A program made the position numbers and the translations under genes. Under the pieces are notes generated by a model that ran no database searches, had not been told where the DNA came from, and worked only from the letters and a program-made list of their open reading frames with translations. From contig JAEZWF010000050.1 in assembly GCA_023420415.1 (NCBI GenBank), positions 99,112 to 163,111 on the forward strand: a stretch of 64,000 nucleotides of DNA, written 5' to 3'. Source of the stretch: Actinomycetes bacterium (lineage in GTDB: Bacteria; Actinomycetota; Actinomycetes; Actinomycetales; Dermatophilaceae). Shown piece by piece: positions 17,579-25,711 of the stretch (position 1 is its first letter; every line of letters starts with the position of its first letter).

Positions 17579-18535
17579 TCAGTCGACCAGCGTCCGGCCG
17601 GTGAGGTGGAGGAAGACGTCCTCGAGCGTCGAGCGGCGCACGAGCGACGACAGCGGCTCGACACCGCGGGCGTGCACCTGGGCCGAGGCCTCGTCACCGT
17701 TGTCGGCGTAGACGAGGAGGCGGTCGGGCAGCACCTCGACCCGCTCACCGATGCCGGCGATCTTGTCGGCGTAGGCCGCGTGGTCCTCGGCGTCAAACCG
17801 CAGCTCAAGGACCTCACGCGTGGAGTAGTCGTCGATCAGCTGACGCGGCGACCCCTCAGCAACGATCCGCCCGTGGTCCATCACGACGAGTCGGTCGCAC
17901 AGCTGCTCGGCCTCGTCCATGTAGTGGGTCGTCAGGACCAGGGTCACACCGGACCGCTTGAGCCGAAACAGCCTGTCCCACAACACATGTCGCGCCTGCG
18001 GGTCGAGGCCGGTGGTGGGTTCGTCGAGGAGCAGGATCTCGGGCGCGTTGATGAGCGATCGCGCGATCGTGAGGCGGCGCTTCATGCCGCCGGACAGCGG
18101 CTCGACCTTGTCCTTGGCCCGCTCGGTGAGCTGGGCGAAGTCGAGCAGCTCGGTCGCCCGCTCCTTGACCTCCTTGCGCGACAGGCCGAAGTAGCGCCCG
18201 TAGATCCAGAGGTTCTCCTGGACGCTGAGCTCCTCGTCGAGGGTGTCGCGCTGGGGGCAGTTGCCGAGACGGGCGCGGATGGCCGGGCCGTCGGTGGCGG
18301 GGTCGAGCCCGAAGAGCCGCAGCTCTCCCCCGGTCACCGGCGACACGCACCCCACCATGCGCATCGTCGAGGACTTGCCCGCGCCGTTGGGCCCGAGGAA
18401 ACCGAAGCACTCCCCCTTGCGGACGGCGAAGTCGATGCCGTCGACCGCGGTGAACTCCCCGAAGGTCTTGGTCAGTCCCCGTGCGGTCAGCAGGATGTCG
18501 TCGGTGTCAGGCACGTCGCACAACGCTACTGACAT
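17579..18535 (-). CDS. ABC transporter ATP-binding protein (NodI/DrrA-like)
   Basis: 318 residues. The Walker A motif GPNGAGKSS is near residue 50, followed by Q-loop NCPQRDTLDEELSVQENL, signature LSGGMKRRL, Walker B ILLLDEPTTGLDPQ and switch His in LTTHYMDEAEQ. A C-terminal domain of about 90 residues (LELRFDAEDHAAYADKIAG onward) is typical for NodI/DrrA exporters. It energises the two downstream permeases. The first 12 residues may be an upstream extension; a GTG at codon 8 is an alternative start. It is preceded by a short gap behind the nitronate monooxygenase gene. Confidence 0.93.
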   Translation of the reverse strand: MSVALCDVPDTDDILLTARGLTKTFGEFTAVDGIDFAVRKGECFGFLGPNGAGKSSTMRMVGCVSPVTGGELRLFGLDPATDGPAIRARLGNCPQRDTLDEELSVQENLWIYGRYFGLSRKEVKERATELLDFAQLTERAKDKVEPLSGGMKRRLTIARSLINAPEILLLDEPTTGLDPQARHVLWDRLFRLKRSGVTLVLTTHYMDEAEQLCDRLVVMDHGRIVAEGSPRQLIDDYSTREVLELRFDAEDHAAYADKIAGIGERVEVLPDRLLVYADNGDEASAQVHARGVEPLSSLVRRSTLEDVFLHLTGRTLVD

Positions 18536-18571
18536 TCACCGACAGCCCTCACCTGCTTATTCGCCGAGGAC

Positions 18572-19615
18572 TCAGCCGGACGCTTCCTCCAGCTCGGACA
18601 GCAGGGTGCGGGCGAGGTCGGCTGCGGGCATCGCCCTGGCCCTGGCGTGGCCCGTGCCCGCCCACAGGTGCACGAGCTCAGCCTCCCCCGTGCCCTTGCC
18701 GTGGGCGCGCAGTGGCGCCGTGAGGTGGTGGACGTGGGGGTATGCCGCTGGGGCGGCATCGCTGAAACGTTCCGTCCACGTCGTGGTCAGGGCTCGCGCA
18801 CTGCGGCCGGTGAAGCACCTGGTGACGACGGTGTCCGGGCCGGGTTCGCCGCCCGGGGGCTCGTGGTTGGTCAGCTCGTGCCGGTGCACCTCAGCGGTTC
18901 CGGCCTCGGGGGTGGCCATGAAGGCGGTGCCGAGTGCGACCGAGCTCGCCCCAGCCGCAAGGACTTCCGCCGCCTCGGCGCCTGTGACTACTCCCCCGGC
19001 TGCGATGACCGGCAGGTCGGTGCGCTGCCGAACCGCTGCGACGAGCTCGCGCACCGGCAGCTGCTGGTTGCCGGTGTCGACCGGACCGCCGCGGTGACCA
19101 CCCGCCTCCCAGCCCTGGAGCACGAGGCCGTCGACGCCGAGCTCGCGCGCCCAGTCGACCTCGTCGGGCTGGTTGAGCGTCACCCAGACCTCTACCCCGG
19201 CCTGCTGGAGCCGGGTCACGACGTCGGCTGGTGGCCACGCGAAGGCAAAGCTGACGACGGCCGGCGCCGCCTCGACCAGCACGTCGACCTTGGCAGCGAA
19301 CGAGTCGTCGTCCCATCGCGCCTCCCCCAGCCCCACGCCGGCCGCAGCCGCCCACGGCTCGAGCAACGCGGCATACGCCATCACGTCACTGGCTGCGCTG
19401 GGAGGGTTCGGTGACGGCGCAAAGACGTTGACACCAAAGCGGTTTGGTGTCGCAGTGCGGAGCTCGCCGATGTCGTCGCGGAGGCGTTCGGGCGTGAGGT
19501 AGGCGCCGGCGAGAAAGGGGAACACTCCTGCGTCCGCGACCGCTGCCGCCAGCGCGACGGTGCTCGGGCCGCCCGCCATGGGCGCGAGGACCAGCGGGTT
19601 GTCGACCACTGTCAC
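18572..19615 (-). CDS. Nitronate monooxygenase-type flavoprotein
   Basis: 347 residues. This FMN-binding TIM-barrel family oxidises alkyl nitronates such as propionate 3-nitronate. NPLVLAPMAGGPSTVALAAAVADAG at the N-terminus, NRFGVNVFAPSP, VDGLVLQGWEAGGHRGG and VIAAGGVVTGAEAAEVLAAGASSVALGTAFM are the family's FMN and phosphate-binding segments. The start is a GTG at 19615 that overlaps the DUF3046 stop (GTGA). The gene sits between DUF3046 and the recA unit, where mycobacteria have no such gene, so it and the ABC exporter look like an insertion into the conserved order. Confidence 0.88.
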   Translation of the reverse strand: MTVVDNPLVLAPMAGGPSTVALAAAVADAGVFPFLAGAYLTPERLRDDIGELRTATPNRFGVNVFAPSPNPPSAASDVMAYAALLEPWAAAAGVGLGEARWDDDSFAAKVDVLVEAAPAVVSFAFAWPPADVVTRLQQAGVEVWVTLNQPDEVDWARELGVDGLVLQGWEAGGHRGGPVDTGNQQLPVRELVAAVRQRTDLPVIAAGGVVTGAEAAEVLAAGASSVALGTAFMATPEAGTAEVHRHELTNHEPPGGEPGPDTVVTRCFTGRSARALTTTWTERFSDAAPAAYPHVHHLTAPLRAHGKGTGEAELVHLWAGTGHARARAMPAADLARTLLSELEEASG

Positions 19616-19833
19616 GGGGCGGCCTTGGGGTCGATGCCCAACCGACGTGACTCGGGCACGTTCATGTCGTCACACAGCGCCAGCCAGACCTGACGAGGCG
19701 GCACCCCGGCCTCGAGCGCTTCGTCGACCGTGCGGTCGTCGAGCGCGTGGATCGTGTGTCGCGCGGCGAGGGACGCGGCATACGCCGACCCGAACTCGCC
19801 GTCCATCAGTTCCCAGAACTTGCTCAGCCGCAC
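19612..19833 (-). CDS. DUF3046 family small protein
   Basis: 73 residues. The start (MRLSKFWELMDGEFG), the middle HTIHALDDRTVDEALEAGV and the end (RQVWLALCDDMNVPESRRLG) match the DUF3046 family, known in mycobacteria as the small gene directly upstream of recA. Its function is unknown. Here about 4.4 kb of other genes separate it from recA, but strand and order are kept. Its stop overlaps the GTG of the nitronate monooxygenase gene. Confidence 0.88.
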   Translation of the reverse strand: MRLSKFWELMDGEFGSAYAASLAARHTIHALDDRTVDEALEAGVPPRQVWLALCDDMNVPESRRLGIDPKAAP

Positions 19834-19906
19834 TCCCCCACCCTAAGCGCGGCGGTCGGCATGCGTGCCCCGTGGTGAGGCGGTAGACCAGAGGCAGGAG
19901 GTCCGC

Positions 19907-20755
19907 ATGCAGACAGTGATCAAGGACATCGAGGGCTGGTCGACACTCGATCCCGTGGCAGGCAAGCTCGCGGCCTGGGTCGAGAAGGTGACCGGGCCGC
20001 GCGTCGTCAAGAACGCCCTGTCCGGGAGTTGGCTCGGGCACCAGCTCCACCCCGCACTCACCGACGTCCCGATCGGCGCCTGGGCCATGGCCACCGTCGT
20101 CGACGCGATCGGCGGGAAGAAGGGCGCGGATGTCTCCCGCCAGCTCGTCGGGGTCGGGATCCTCGGAGCCGTCCCGGCAGCGTGGACCGGCGCGTCCGAC
20201 TGGTCGAGCAGCTACGGGCCCGAGCAGCGGGTGGGGCTCGTGCACGGGTTGGCGAACTCGGTCGGCACCCTGCTGCAGGTGGCGTCGTGGGTGGCCCGGC
20301 GCCGTGGACGTCACGGGACCGGCGCCGTCCTCAGTGCGGTGGGGCTCGGGGCGACGGGCGCCGCGGCCTACCTGGGCGGCTACCTCACGCTGGTGCGCGG
20401 GGTGGGGGTCAACCACACCGCCTTCGAGGAGGGACCGCACGAGTGGACCGACGTGGCGGCCGAGACCGAGCTCACCGAGGGCACGCCGAAGCGGGTCGAG
20501 GCCGCAGGTGTGCCGGTGATGCTGGTGCGCCGGGGGCCACGCGTGCTCGCGCTGTCGGCAGTGTGCACCCACGCGGGTGGACCGCTTGACCAAGGCACAC
20601 TGACCGACGCCGACTGCATCGAGTGTCCGTGGCACGGCAGCCAGTTCCGGCTGAGCGACGGCGCGGTCGAGCGTGGTCCGGCGTCGGTGCCCGAACCCGT
20701 GTGGGAGGTCCGGTTGGCCGACGGTCGGGTGTCGGTGCGCCTGACCCAGGAGTGA
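19907..20755 (+). CDS. DUF2231 membrane domain fused to Rieske [2Fe-2S] domain
   Basis: 282 residues. The N-terminal half is a DUF2231-type membrane domain (GHQLHPALTDVPIGAW, then about four hydrophobic segments to residue 170). The C-terminal half is a Rieske domain with both cluster ligand pairs: CTHAGG and CPWHGS. This suggests a small membrane-anchored electron-transfer protein. An AGGAGG ribosome-binding site at 19896-19901, five bases before the ATG at 19907, fixes the start; an upstream in-frame GTG is unnecessary. It is divergent from DUF3046 and lies 36 bases before an acetyltransferase gene. Redox partners are not evident in the window. Confidence 0.88.
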   Translation: MQTVIKDIEGWSTLDPVAGKLAAWVEKVTGPRVVKNALSGSWLGHQLHPALTDVPIGAWAMATVVDAIGGKKGADVSRQLVGVGILGAVPAAWTGASDWSSSYGPEQRVGLVHGLANSVGTLLQVASWVARRRGRHGTGAVLSAVGLGATGAAAYLGGYLTLVRGVGVNHTAFEEGPHEWTDVAAETELTEGTPKRVEAAGVPVMLVRRGPRVLALSAVCTHAGGPLDQGTLTDADCIECPWHGSQFRLSDGAVERGPASVPEPVWEVRLADGRVSVRLTQE

Positions 20756-20791
20756 CCGGTCGGTAGTCCAGCGGTGTGCCAAGGTGGGCGC

Positions 20792-21283
20792 GTGACCTCG
20801 CTGGAGCGGCTGCGTCCCGACCATGCCGACGCGGTGCTGGCGTTCGAGCTTGCCAACCGCAGCTACTTCACCCGGTTCGTCGGCGACCGGGGCGACAGCT
20901 ACTTCGCGCAGTTCGCCGACCACCATGCGGCCCGGGTTGCGGAGCAGGAGGCCGGTGAGGGCGCCTACTTCGTGCTGGTCGAACCAGACGGTTCGGTGAT
21001 CGGCCGGTTCAACCTCGTGTTCGTCGATGACGGCGTGGCCGAGCTGGGATACCGCATGGCCGAATGCGCCGCGGGTCGCGGGGTAGCGACGGCGACCGTC
21101 AAGCAGGTCACCCGAATCGCGTTCTCCGAGCTCGGGATTCACACGGTCTGCGCGGCCACGAGCCTCACCAACGCCGCCTCGCAACGGGTGCTGGTCAAGG
21201 CCGGGTTCCGCGCGGTGGGACCTGCCGACCCATCCGCGGTTGGCGGGCAGCCGGGCACCTGGTTCGAACACCAGGCCGGCTGA
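20792..21283 (+). CDS. GNAT N-acetyltransferase (RimJ/RimL-like)
   Basis: 163 residues from the GTG at 20792, which has AAGGTGGG in front; an in-frame start 18 bases earlier is less well placed. LGYRMAECAAGRGVATATVKQVTRIAF is the acetyl-CoA binding region and AATSLTNAASQRVLVKAGFRAVG the C-terminal GNAT signature of the RimJ/RimL group. The substrate may be a protein N-terminus, an antibiotic or a small amine; the sequence does not tell. It probably shares a transcript with the Rieske gene. Confidence 0.87.
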   Translation: MTSLERLRPDHADAVLAFELANRSYFTRFVGDRGDSYFAQFADHHAARVAEQEAGEGAYFVLVEPDGSVIGRFNLVFVDDGVAELGYRMAECAAGRGVATATVKQVTRIAFSELGIHTVCAATSLTNAASQRVLVKAGFRAVGPADPSAVGGQPGTWFEHQAG

Positions 21284-21368
21284 CCCGGACTGGGAAGGGT
21301 CCCCGGCTTACGGGCTGCCAGGGGCGCAGCCTGTCCCGCGTCTGGCATCCCGGAGGTTCCAGCGAGGG

Positions 21369-21950
21369 TCACCGGCGCGCGAGAGGAGCCAGAGGGCGGG
21401 ACTCCAGAACCGGCCGACGGCCTCGCGCCCACCACGGGCGGGCCAGGATCGCCGCAATCGTGGCACCGGCGGTGTTGAGCAGGATGTCGTCGACGGACGA
21501 GACGCGGCCGAGCTCGAGGACGTGCTGCATGACCTCGATCAGGGTCGACGCGCCACCGGCCAGGACAACGACACGCGGCAGCGTCGCCAGACCCGCGAAC
21601 CGAACCGGCGCGAAGAAGCCGAGCGGTGCGAGCAGCAGCAGGTTGCCGACGACCTGGAAGGTCGACATCGTCGCAAGGTCACGCAACGGCTCGAGACTCA
21701 CCGCGGCATACTCGGCCGGCCCGCCGGGCAGCATCGTGAGCCACACCCCCGGCACCGTCCCGTAGACGAGCGCGACCTCGGCGAACGACCGGCGCCACGC
21801 CAACCGCGGGTCGACGCCCCATCCGATGCGCGCGCCCGCGAGGGCGCACACCGCCAGCAGCGCCAGCGGAAAGGCAGCCACGGTGAGCGCCACGACACCG
21901 GTCACGGTGCCCGTCCAGCTGTGCGCGTCGAGCACGAAACCGCCTGTCAT
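21369..21950 (-). CDS. VanZ-like family membrane protein
   Basis: 193 residues with four to five hydrophobic segments. VVGNLLLLAPLGFFAPV and STLIEVMQHVLELGRVSSVDDILLNTAGATIA carry the VanZ family pattern (F-L-P-x-G and E-x-x-Q near a D-x-x-D-x-x-x-N-x-x-G motif). VanZ in enterococci gives low-level teicoplanin resistance by an unclear mechanism; most homologues are uncharacterised. The ATG at 21950 overlaps the stop of the VanY-like gene by four bases, so the two are translationally coupled. Confidence 0.85.
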   Translation of the reverse strand: MTGGFVLDAHSWTGTVTGVVALTVAAFPLALLAVCALAGARIGWGVDPRLAWRRSFAEVALVYGTVPGVWLTMLPGGPAEYAAVSLEPLRDLATMSTFQVVGNLLLLAPLGFFAPVRFAGLATLPRVVVLAGGASTLIEVMQHVLELGRVSSVDDILLNTAGATIAAILARPWWARGRRPVLESRPLAPLARR

Positions 21951-22636
21951 TGCCGCATCCTCGGGTCCTGGGTGGGGTTGGCGTACATCGCCGGGCACCC
22001 CGCGTTGACAGCGTCCGGGCGCAGCTCGAAGTGCCACGGCTCGTTGCGGTAGATCTGGCAGAGGCCGTAGCCGGCGCCGTGCTTGCCCAGCCACTTCGCC
22101 GCCTTCGACGGGCCGAGATCGACCGCGTCGCCCGACACGTGCTCGGACGTCTCGGGCGTCGCCACCCACTTGCGCGCCTCCGCCTCGGAGCCGTACCTCT
22201 CGATGGCGTCGTCCAGGAGCGTGCGCTGGTATGCCGCGGAGCGCCAGCCGCTGTTGACGTCGAAGACGATGCCGTCGTCGCGGGCGTCGAGGGCGGCCCG
22301 CTTGAGGGCGGCGCGCAGGTCGGGGTCGAGGTTGGCCACCGAGGGGGCCTTGCTGTCGAAGACCGTCACCCCTTGACTCCCTTGGCCTTCCTCGCCGGTG
22401 CCGCCGGGGTTGCCGGGTGCGCCGTGACTGGCCCGCGTGGTCGTGGCGACGTCGCGGATGGTGGTGGTGGACGGGTCGATCGTGGAGGCGCCCGGTGTTC
22501 CGGCTTCGGGGCTGCCACCGAGGCCGAGTGTGTTGGCCGCCGCGGCCAGGAGGGCCACCGTGACGAGGGCGAGGACGGCGACGCTGATCGAGCGTCTGCG
22601 TTGGTATGCCGTGTGGCTGGGTGCGCTGTAGGTCAT
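21947..22636 (-). CDS. VanY-type D-Ala-D-Ala carboxypeptidase, membrane-anchored
   Basis: 229 residues. One N-terminal membrane segment (SISVAVLALVTVALLAAAA) is followed by a Ser/Thr/Gly-rich linker and a peptidase domain. The zinc site of the VanY/LAS family is visible: SEHVSGDAVDLG (H and D ligands) and PWHFEL (E and H). DVNSGWRSAAYQRTL is the conserved S-x-x-R-S substrate-binding segment. It should trim D-alanine from peptidoglycan stem peptides outside the membrane. It is divergent from a two-component system, which suggests control by it. No vanHAX genes for D-Ala-D-Lac synthesis are in the window. Confidence 0.88.
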   Translation of the reverse strand: MTYSAPSHTAYQRRRSISVAVLALVTVALLAAAANTLGLGGSPEAGTPGASTIDPSTTTIRDVATTTRASHGAPGNPGGTGEEGQGSQGVTVFDSKAPSVANLDPDLRAALKRAALDARDDGIVFDVNSGWRSAAYQRTLLDDAIERYGSEAEARKWVATPETSEHVSGDAVDLGPSKAAKWLGKHGAGYGLCQIYRNEPWHFELRPDAVNAGCPAMYANPTQDPRMRQ

Positions 22637-22683
22637 GCGCCCAGTTCAGGGACATTGCCGTTGCGAGGGCGTATGCGGTTTTG

Positions 22684-22700
22684 GATATGTCCGCGATATG
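22684..22700. promoter_or_regulatory. Direct repeats in the divergent vanY / response-regulator promoter
   Basis: GATATG occurs at 22684-22689 and again at 22695-22700, an 11-base period that suits binding of an OmpR-family dimer on one DNA face. A wider pair GGACAT/ATGTCC (about 22650 and 22687) spans the same 90-base intergenic region. No gene lies here. Assignment to the adjacent regulator is inference. Confidence 0.35.
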
Positions 22701-22727
22701 CGCGACCTCCTAGGCTCAGGTCTTGTC

Positions 22728-23420
22728 ATGCGTGTGTTGGTGGTGGAGGACGAGCCCTATCTGGCCGAGGCGATCCGCGATGGATTGCGCCTCGAGGCCA
22801 TCGCCGCCGACACCGCGGGCGACGGTGACACGGCGCTGGAGCTGCTCAGCGTCAACGCCTACGACATCGCGGTCCTCGACCGCGACATTCCCGGTCCGTC
22901 CGGCGACGAGGTGGCGGCGCGGATCGTGGGGTCCGGCAGCGGCATACCGATCCTCATGCTGACAGCCGCGGATCGGTTGGACGACAAGGCATCTGGCTTC
23001 GAACTGGGTGCGGACGACTACCTCACCAAGCCGTTCGACCTGCGCGAGCTGGTGCTGCGGCTGCGCGCCTTGGACCGGCGGCGTGGGCAGACGCGACCGC
23101 CGGTGCGGGAGATCGCCGGGTTGCGGGTGGACCCGTTCCGGCGCGAGGTGTTTCGTGACGGGCGTTATGTGGCGTTGACGCGCAAGCAGTTCGCCGTCCT
23201 CGAGGCTCTTGTTGCTGCTGAAGGAGGGGTCATCAGCGCCGAGGAGCTCCTGGAACGGGCCTGGGACGAGAACGCGGACCCGTTCACCAACGCGGTGCGG
23301 ATCACGGTGTCCTCGTTGCGCAAACGGCTGGGTGAGCCCTGGGTCATCGCGACGGTGCCGGGCGTCGGCTACCGCATCGACACGGCATACCCGGCAGGGA
23401 CGGACGGCGCCGATGGATAG
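22728..23420 (+). CDS. OmpR/PhoB-family response regulator (VanR-like)
   Basis: 230 residues. The receiver domain begins directly with MRVLVVEDEP. It has the phosphoacceptor Asp in NAYDIAVLDRDIPG (about residue 51), Thr in LMLTAADR and Lys in YLTKPFDLREL. The C-terminal winged-helix domain has LRVDPFRREVFRDGRYVALTRKQFAVLEAL and SLRKRLGEPWVIATVPGVGYRI. The ATG at 22728 was chosen because it begins the receiver core. Its stop overlaps the start of the kinase gene, so the pair is coupled. It is divergent from the vanY-vanZ pair. Confidence 0.92.
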   Translation: MRVLVVEDEPYLAEAIRDGLRLEAIAADTAGDGDTALELLSVNAYDIAVLDRDIPGPSGDEVAARIVGSGSGIPILMLTAADRLDDKASGFELGADDYLTKPFDLRELVLRLRALDRRRGQTRPPVREIAGLRVDPFRREVFRDGRYVALTRKQFAVLEALVAAEGGVISAEELLERAWDENADPFTNAVRITVSSLRKRLGEPWVIATVPGVGYRIDTAYPAGTDGADG

Positions 23421-24621
23421 GCAACCGGGGATGAGCGTGCGCCTCAAGCTGACGCTCAGCTATGCCGGGTTCCTCATGGTGGCAGGCGCGTTGCTGCTGC
23501 TCGTGGTGTGGCGGTTCCTGCTCTGGTACCTGCCCACGGACACCCCGCTCGGCATGGGCGGTTACGGCCCCACCCGCAACGACGTCATCGAGGCGTTCCT
23601 GCCGCGTGCCGGTCAGGCGTTGCTGGGGCTGCTGGTCCTTGGTCTGATGGGTGGGTGGTTCCTCGCGGGCCGGATGCTCGCTCCCCTGACGCGCCTCACC
23701 GATGCCACGCGACTGGCCGCCCGTGGATCGCTCTCGCACCGCATCGAGCTGGAGGGGCCGAGCGACGAGTTCCGGGAGCTGGCCGACAGCTTCGACGACA
23801 TGCTGGCGCGTCTCGAGGCGCACGTCGCGGAGCAGCAACGCTTTGCTGCCAACGCTTCTCACGAGCTGCGCACTCCCCTAGCCGTGACCCAGACCATGCT
23901 CGACGTGGCCGGAGCCGATCCGGACGCCGACCAGCGCGAGCTGCTGGGGCGGCTGCGGGTGGTCAACGACCGGGCGATCGCCCTGACCGAGGCACTGCTC
24001 CTTCTCAGCCGTGCCGACCGGCAGGCGTTCGTCTCGGAACCGGTCGACCTGTCCTTGCTCGCCGAGGAAGCGACGGAAACCCTTCTGCCGCTTGCCGAAG
24101 CGCGCGGCATCACCCTCGAGGTATCGGGGTCAGCCGCGCCCGCCAGCGGGTCCCCGGCCCTGCTGCAGCAGCTCACGACGAACCTGGTGCACAACGCGAT
24201 CGTCCACAACGTCGCGGAGAGCGGGACGGTCTGGGTGACGACTGCCGACGGGCCCGCGGAGGCGACGCTGACCGTCGCGAACACCGGTCCCGTGCTGTCA
24301 CCGGCGATCGTCAGCACGCTGACCGAGCCGTTCCAGCGTGGCTCCGAACGCACTCGGACCGACCACGCGGGCGTGGGGCTCGGCCTCGCCATCGTCTCGA
24401 CCATCACGCGCGCCCACCACGGCACCCTCACCCTGACCGCCCGAGACGACGGCGGCCTGGTCGCGACCGTCACGCTGCCGTCGCGGGCCCCCTCCCATGA
24501 GCACGCGAGGAGACAGGCACGGGGGCAACCCGTACGACGGAGTCGGACCCGCGGCTCTGGGTGCGGCGCTGCTCTTCGGCGTCGGCGCCTTCGTGGTGAT
24601 GGGCATCTTCATGGGCCTTGA
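23413..24621 (+). CDS. Sensor histidine kinase (VanS-like)
   Basis: 402 residues. Two membrane segments (residues about 13-35 and 62-84) enclose a short external loop of about 27 residues. A HAMP linker follows (AGRMLAPLTRLTDATRLAARG), then the phospho-His box FAANASHELRTPLA, N box NLVHNAIVHN and G box HAGVGLGLAIVS. The conserved core ends at TVTLPSR, but the frame runs on for about 45 Arg-rich residues that overlap the next gene by 125 bases in another frame. That tail looks like shadow coding and may reflect a lost stop codon. The small external loop fits kinases that sense cell-wall stress or membrane-bound ligands; the signal is unknown. Confidence 0.9.
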   Translation: MDRQPGMSVRLKLTLSYAGFLMVAGALLLLVVWRFLLWYLPTDTPLGMGGYGPTRNDVIEAFLPRAGQALLGLLVLGLMGGWFLAGRMLAPLTRLTDATRLAARGSLSHRIELEGPSDEFRELADSFDDMLARLEAHVAEQQRFAANASHELRTPLAVTQTMLDVAGADPDADQRELLGRLRVVNDRAIALTEALLLLSRADRQAFVSEPVDLSLLAEEATETLLPLAEARGITLEVSGSAAPASGSPALLQQLTTNLVHNAIVHNVAESGTVWVTTADGPAEATLTVANTGPVLSPAIVSTLTEPFQRGSERTRTDHAGVGLGLAIVSTITRAHHGTLTLTARDDGGLVATVTLPSRAPSHEHARRQARGQPVRRSRTRGSGCGAALRRRRLRGDGHLHGP

Positions 24622-25060
24622 CTACTTCAGCACCCGCGACGACCCGACCGAGCTCGCGACCGTCGTCTCGATCGAGCCGTCCGGCACGAAGGAAAGGTGC
24701 GGCCCCAAGGCGCTCTCACCGAACACGCCGGGTGAGCGGACGACCTACCGCTCGGACGACCCTCCGCAGGGCCTCCCCGCCGAGTTCGGCGTGAACCACT
24801 GCCCGAACGAGGGTTACGAGGTGGGTGACGTCGTCCCCGTCCGTCGCTCGGGCCCGGCCGAGGACGACATCACGGTCGAGCCCATCGAGTCGGCAGGCCA
24901 GTGGCTCGGCATGGCGGCGGGAGTCGCAGTCATGGCGGGCATCGCCGCCGGCGGATACACCGCGGTGAAGGAAGCGTGGGGCGCCTTCCGTCGTGAGCGC
25001 AGGAAACGTCGTCGTGCAGCGCGCGCCGCAGGCTCCGAGGACGGATCCGCACGCGAGTGA
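24497..25060 (+). CDS. Membrane protein of unknown function, DUF3592-like layout
   Basis: 187 residues, not firmly recognised. One hydrophobic segment near residues 18-40 (ALGAALLFGVGAFVVMGIFMG) and another near 135-155 (GMAAGVAVMAGIAAGGY) flank a soluble region. In that region ATVVSIEPSG, two Cys residues and YEVGDVVPVRR resemble DUF3592 proteins. The C-terminus is very basic (RRERRKRRRAARAA). The first 42 codons lie inside the end of the kinase gene, so it is probably cotranslated with the two-component system and may be a membrane accessory to it. Confidence 0.7.
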   Translation: MSTRGDRHGGNPYDGVGPAALGAALLFGVGAFVVMGIFMGLDYFSTRDDPTELATVVSIEPSGTKERCGPKALSPNTPGERTTYRSDDPPQGLPAEFGVNHCPNEGYEVGDVVPVRRSGPAEDDITVEPIESAGQWLGMAAGVAVMAGIAAGGYTAVKEAWGAFRRERRKRRRAARAAGSEDGSARE

Positions 25061-25091
25061 CAGGCCGAGGGCGGCTTCAGCCGGCACGCCC

Positions 25092-25685
25092 TCAGGCGGA
25101 CGTGCCAAGCCGGTGTCGCACCACTCGCCGTCGCAGGGTGGGTGCGGCCACGACCTCGTAACCGGCCTCGAGGAAGACTTGGAGCAGGCCGACGGAGGCC
25201 TCGTCCCAGATGACCTTCTTGCCGGGCGGCGGCTCCATCGGATAGCCCTCCAGCACGGCAGCGCCGACGCGTTGGCCGTACTCGACCGTCGCCGCCGCGA
25301 GCTCGTACGTCAGCCCGGTCCTGCGGTGGTCCTTGCCCACGACGAAACACGTCACGGACCAGACGCCCTCCAGCTCGGGATCCATCCGCATCCACGGCTG
25401 CTTGCGGGCCCACAGCCGTGGGTAGTTCTCGCGCGGCTCGACCGCGACCCAGCCGGCCGCCTCCCCGTCGACGTACCCGATCAGGCCCGACGTCGGGCCG
25501 TCCGTTCCGCACGCGGTCTGCTCGAGCAGGGCGGTGTCGCGCTGCCCCTGGGTGGTGTCCCGCCAGATCCACCCCGGCACCTTCATCGCCTGGCAGCGGC
25601 ACTTGCGCGCACCGCCGCTGGCGAAGACCGTTTCGACGTCGTCGACCGACGCCTCGTTGGCCGGGAGCCAGGTGAACTCGGGCAT
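25092..25685 (-). CDS. GNAT-family N-acetyltransferase
   Basis: 197 residues. GVWSVTCFVVGKDHRRTGLTYELAAATVEYGQRVGAAVLEGYP has the acetyl-CoA binding arrangement of GNAT proteins. The N-terminal GGARKCRCQAMKVPG is a Cys-containing segment I recall from a group of actinobacterial GNAT homologues. The substrate is unknown. It is convergent with the membrane protein gene at 24497 and lies 26 bases behind the DinB-like gene on the same strand. Confidence 0.75.
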   Translation of the reverse strand: MPEFTWLPANEASVDDVETVFASGGARKCRCQAMKVPGWIWRDTTQGQRDTALLEQTACGTDGPTSGLIGYVDGEAAGWVAVEPRENYPRLWARKQPWMRMDPELEGVWSVTCFVVGKDHRRTGLTYELAAATVEYGQRVGAAVLEGYPMEPPPGKKVIWDEASVGLLQVFLEAGYEVVAAPTLRRRVVRHRLGTSA

Positions 25686-25711
25686 GACTCGTTCCTACCC
25701 CACTCGCGTCC

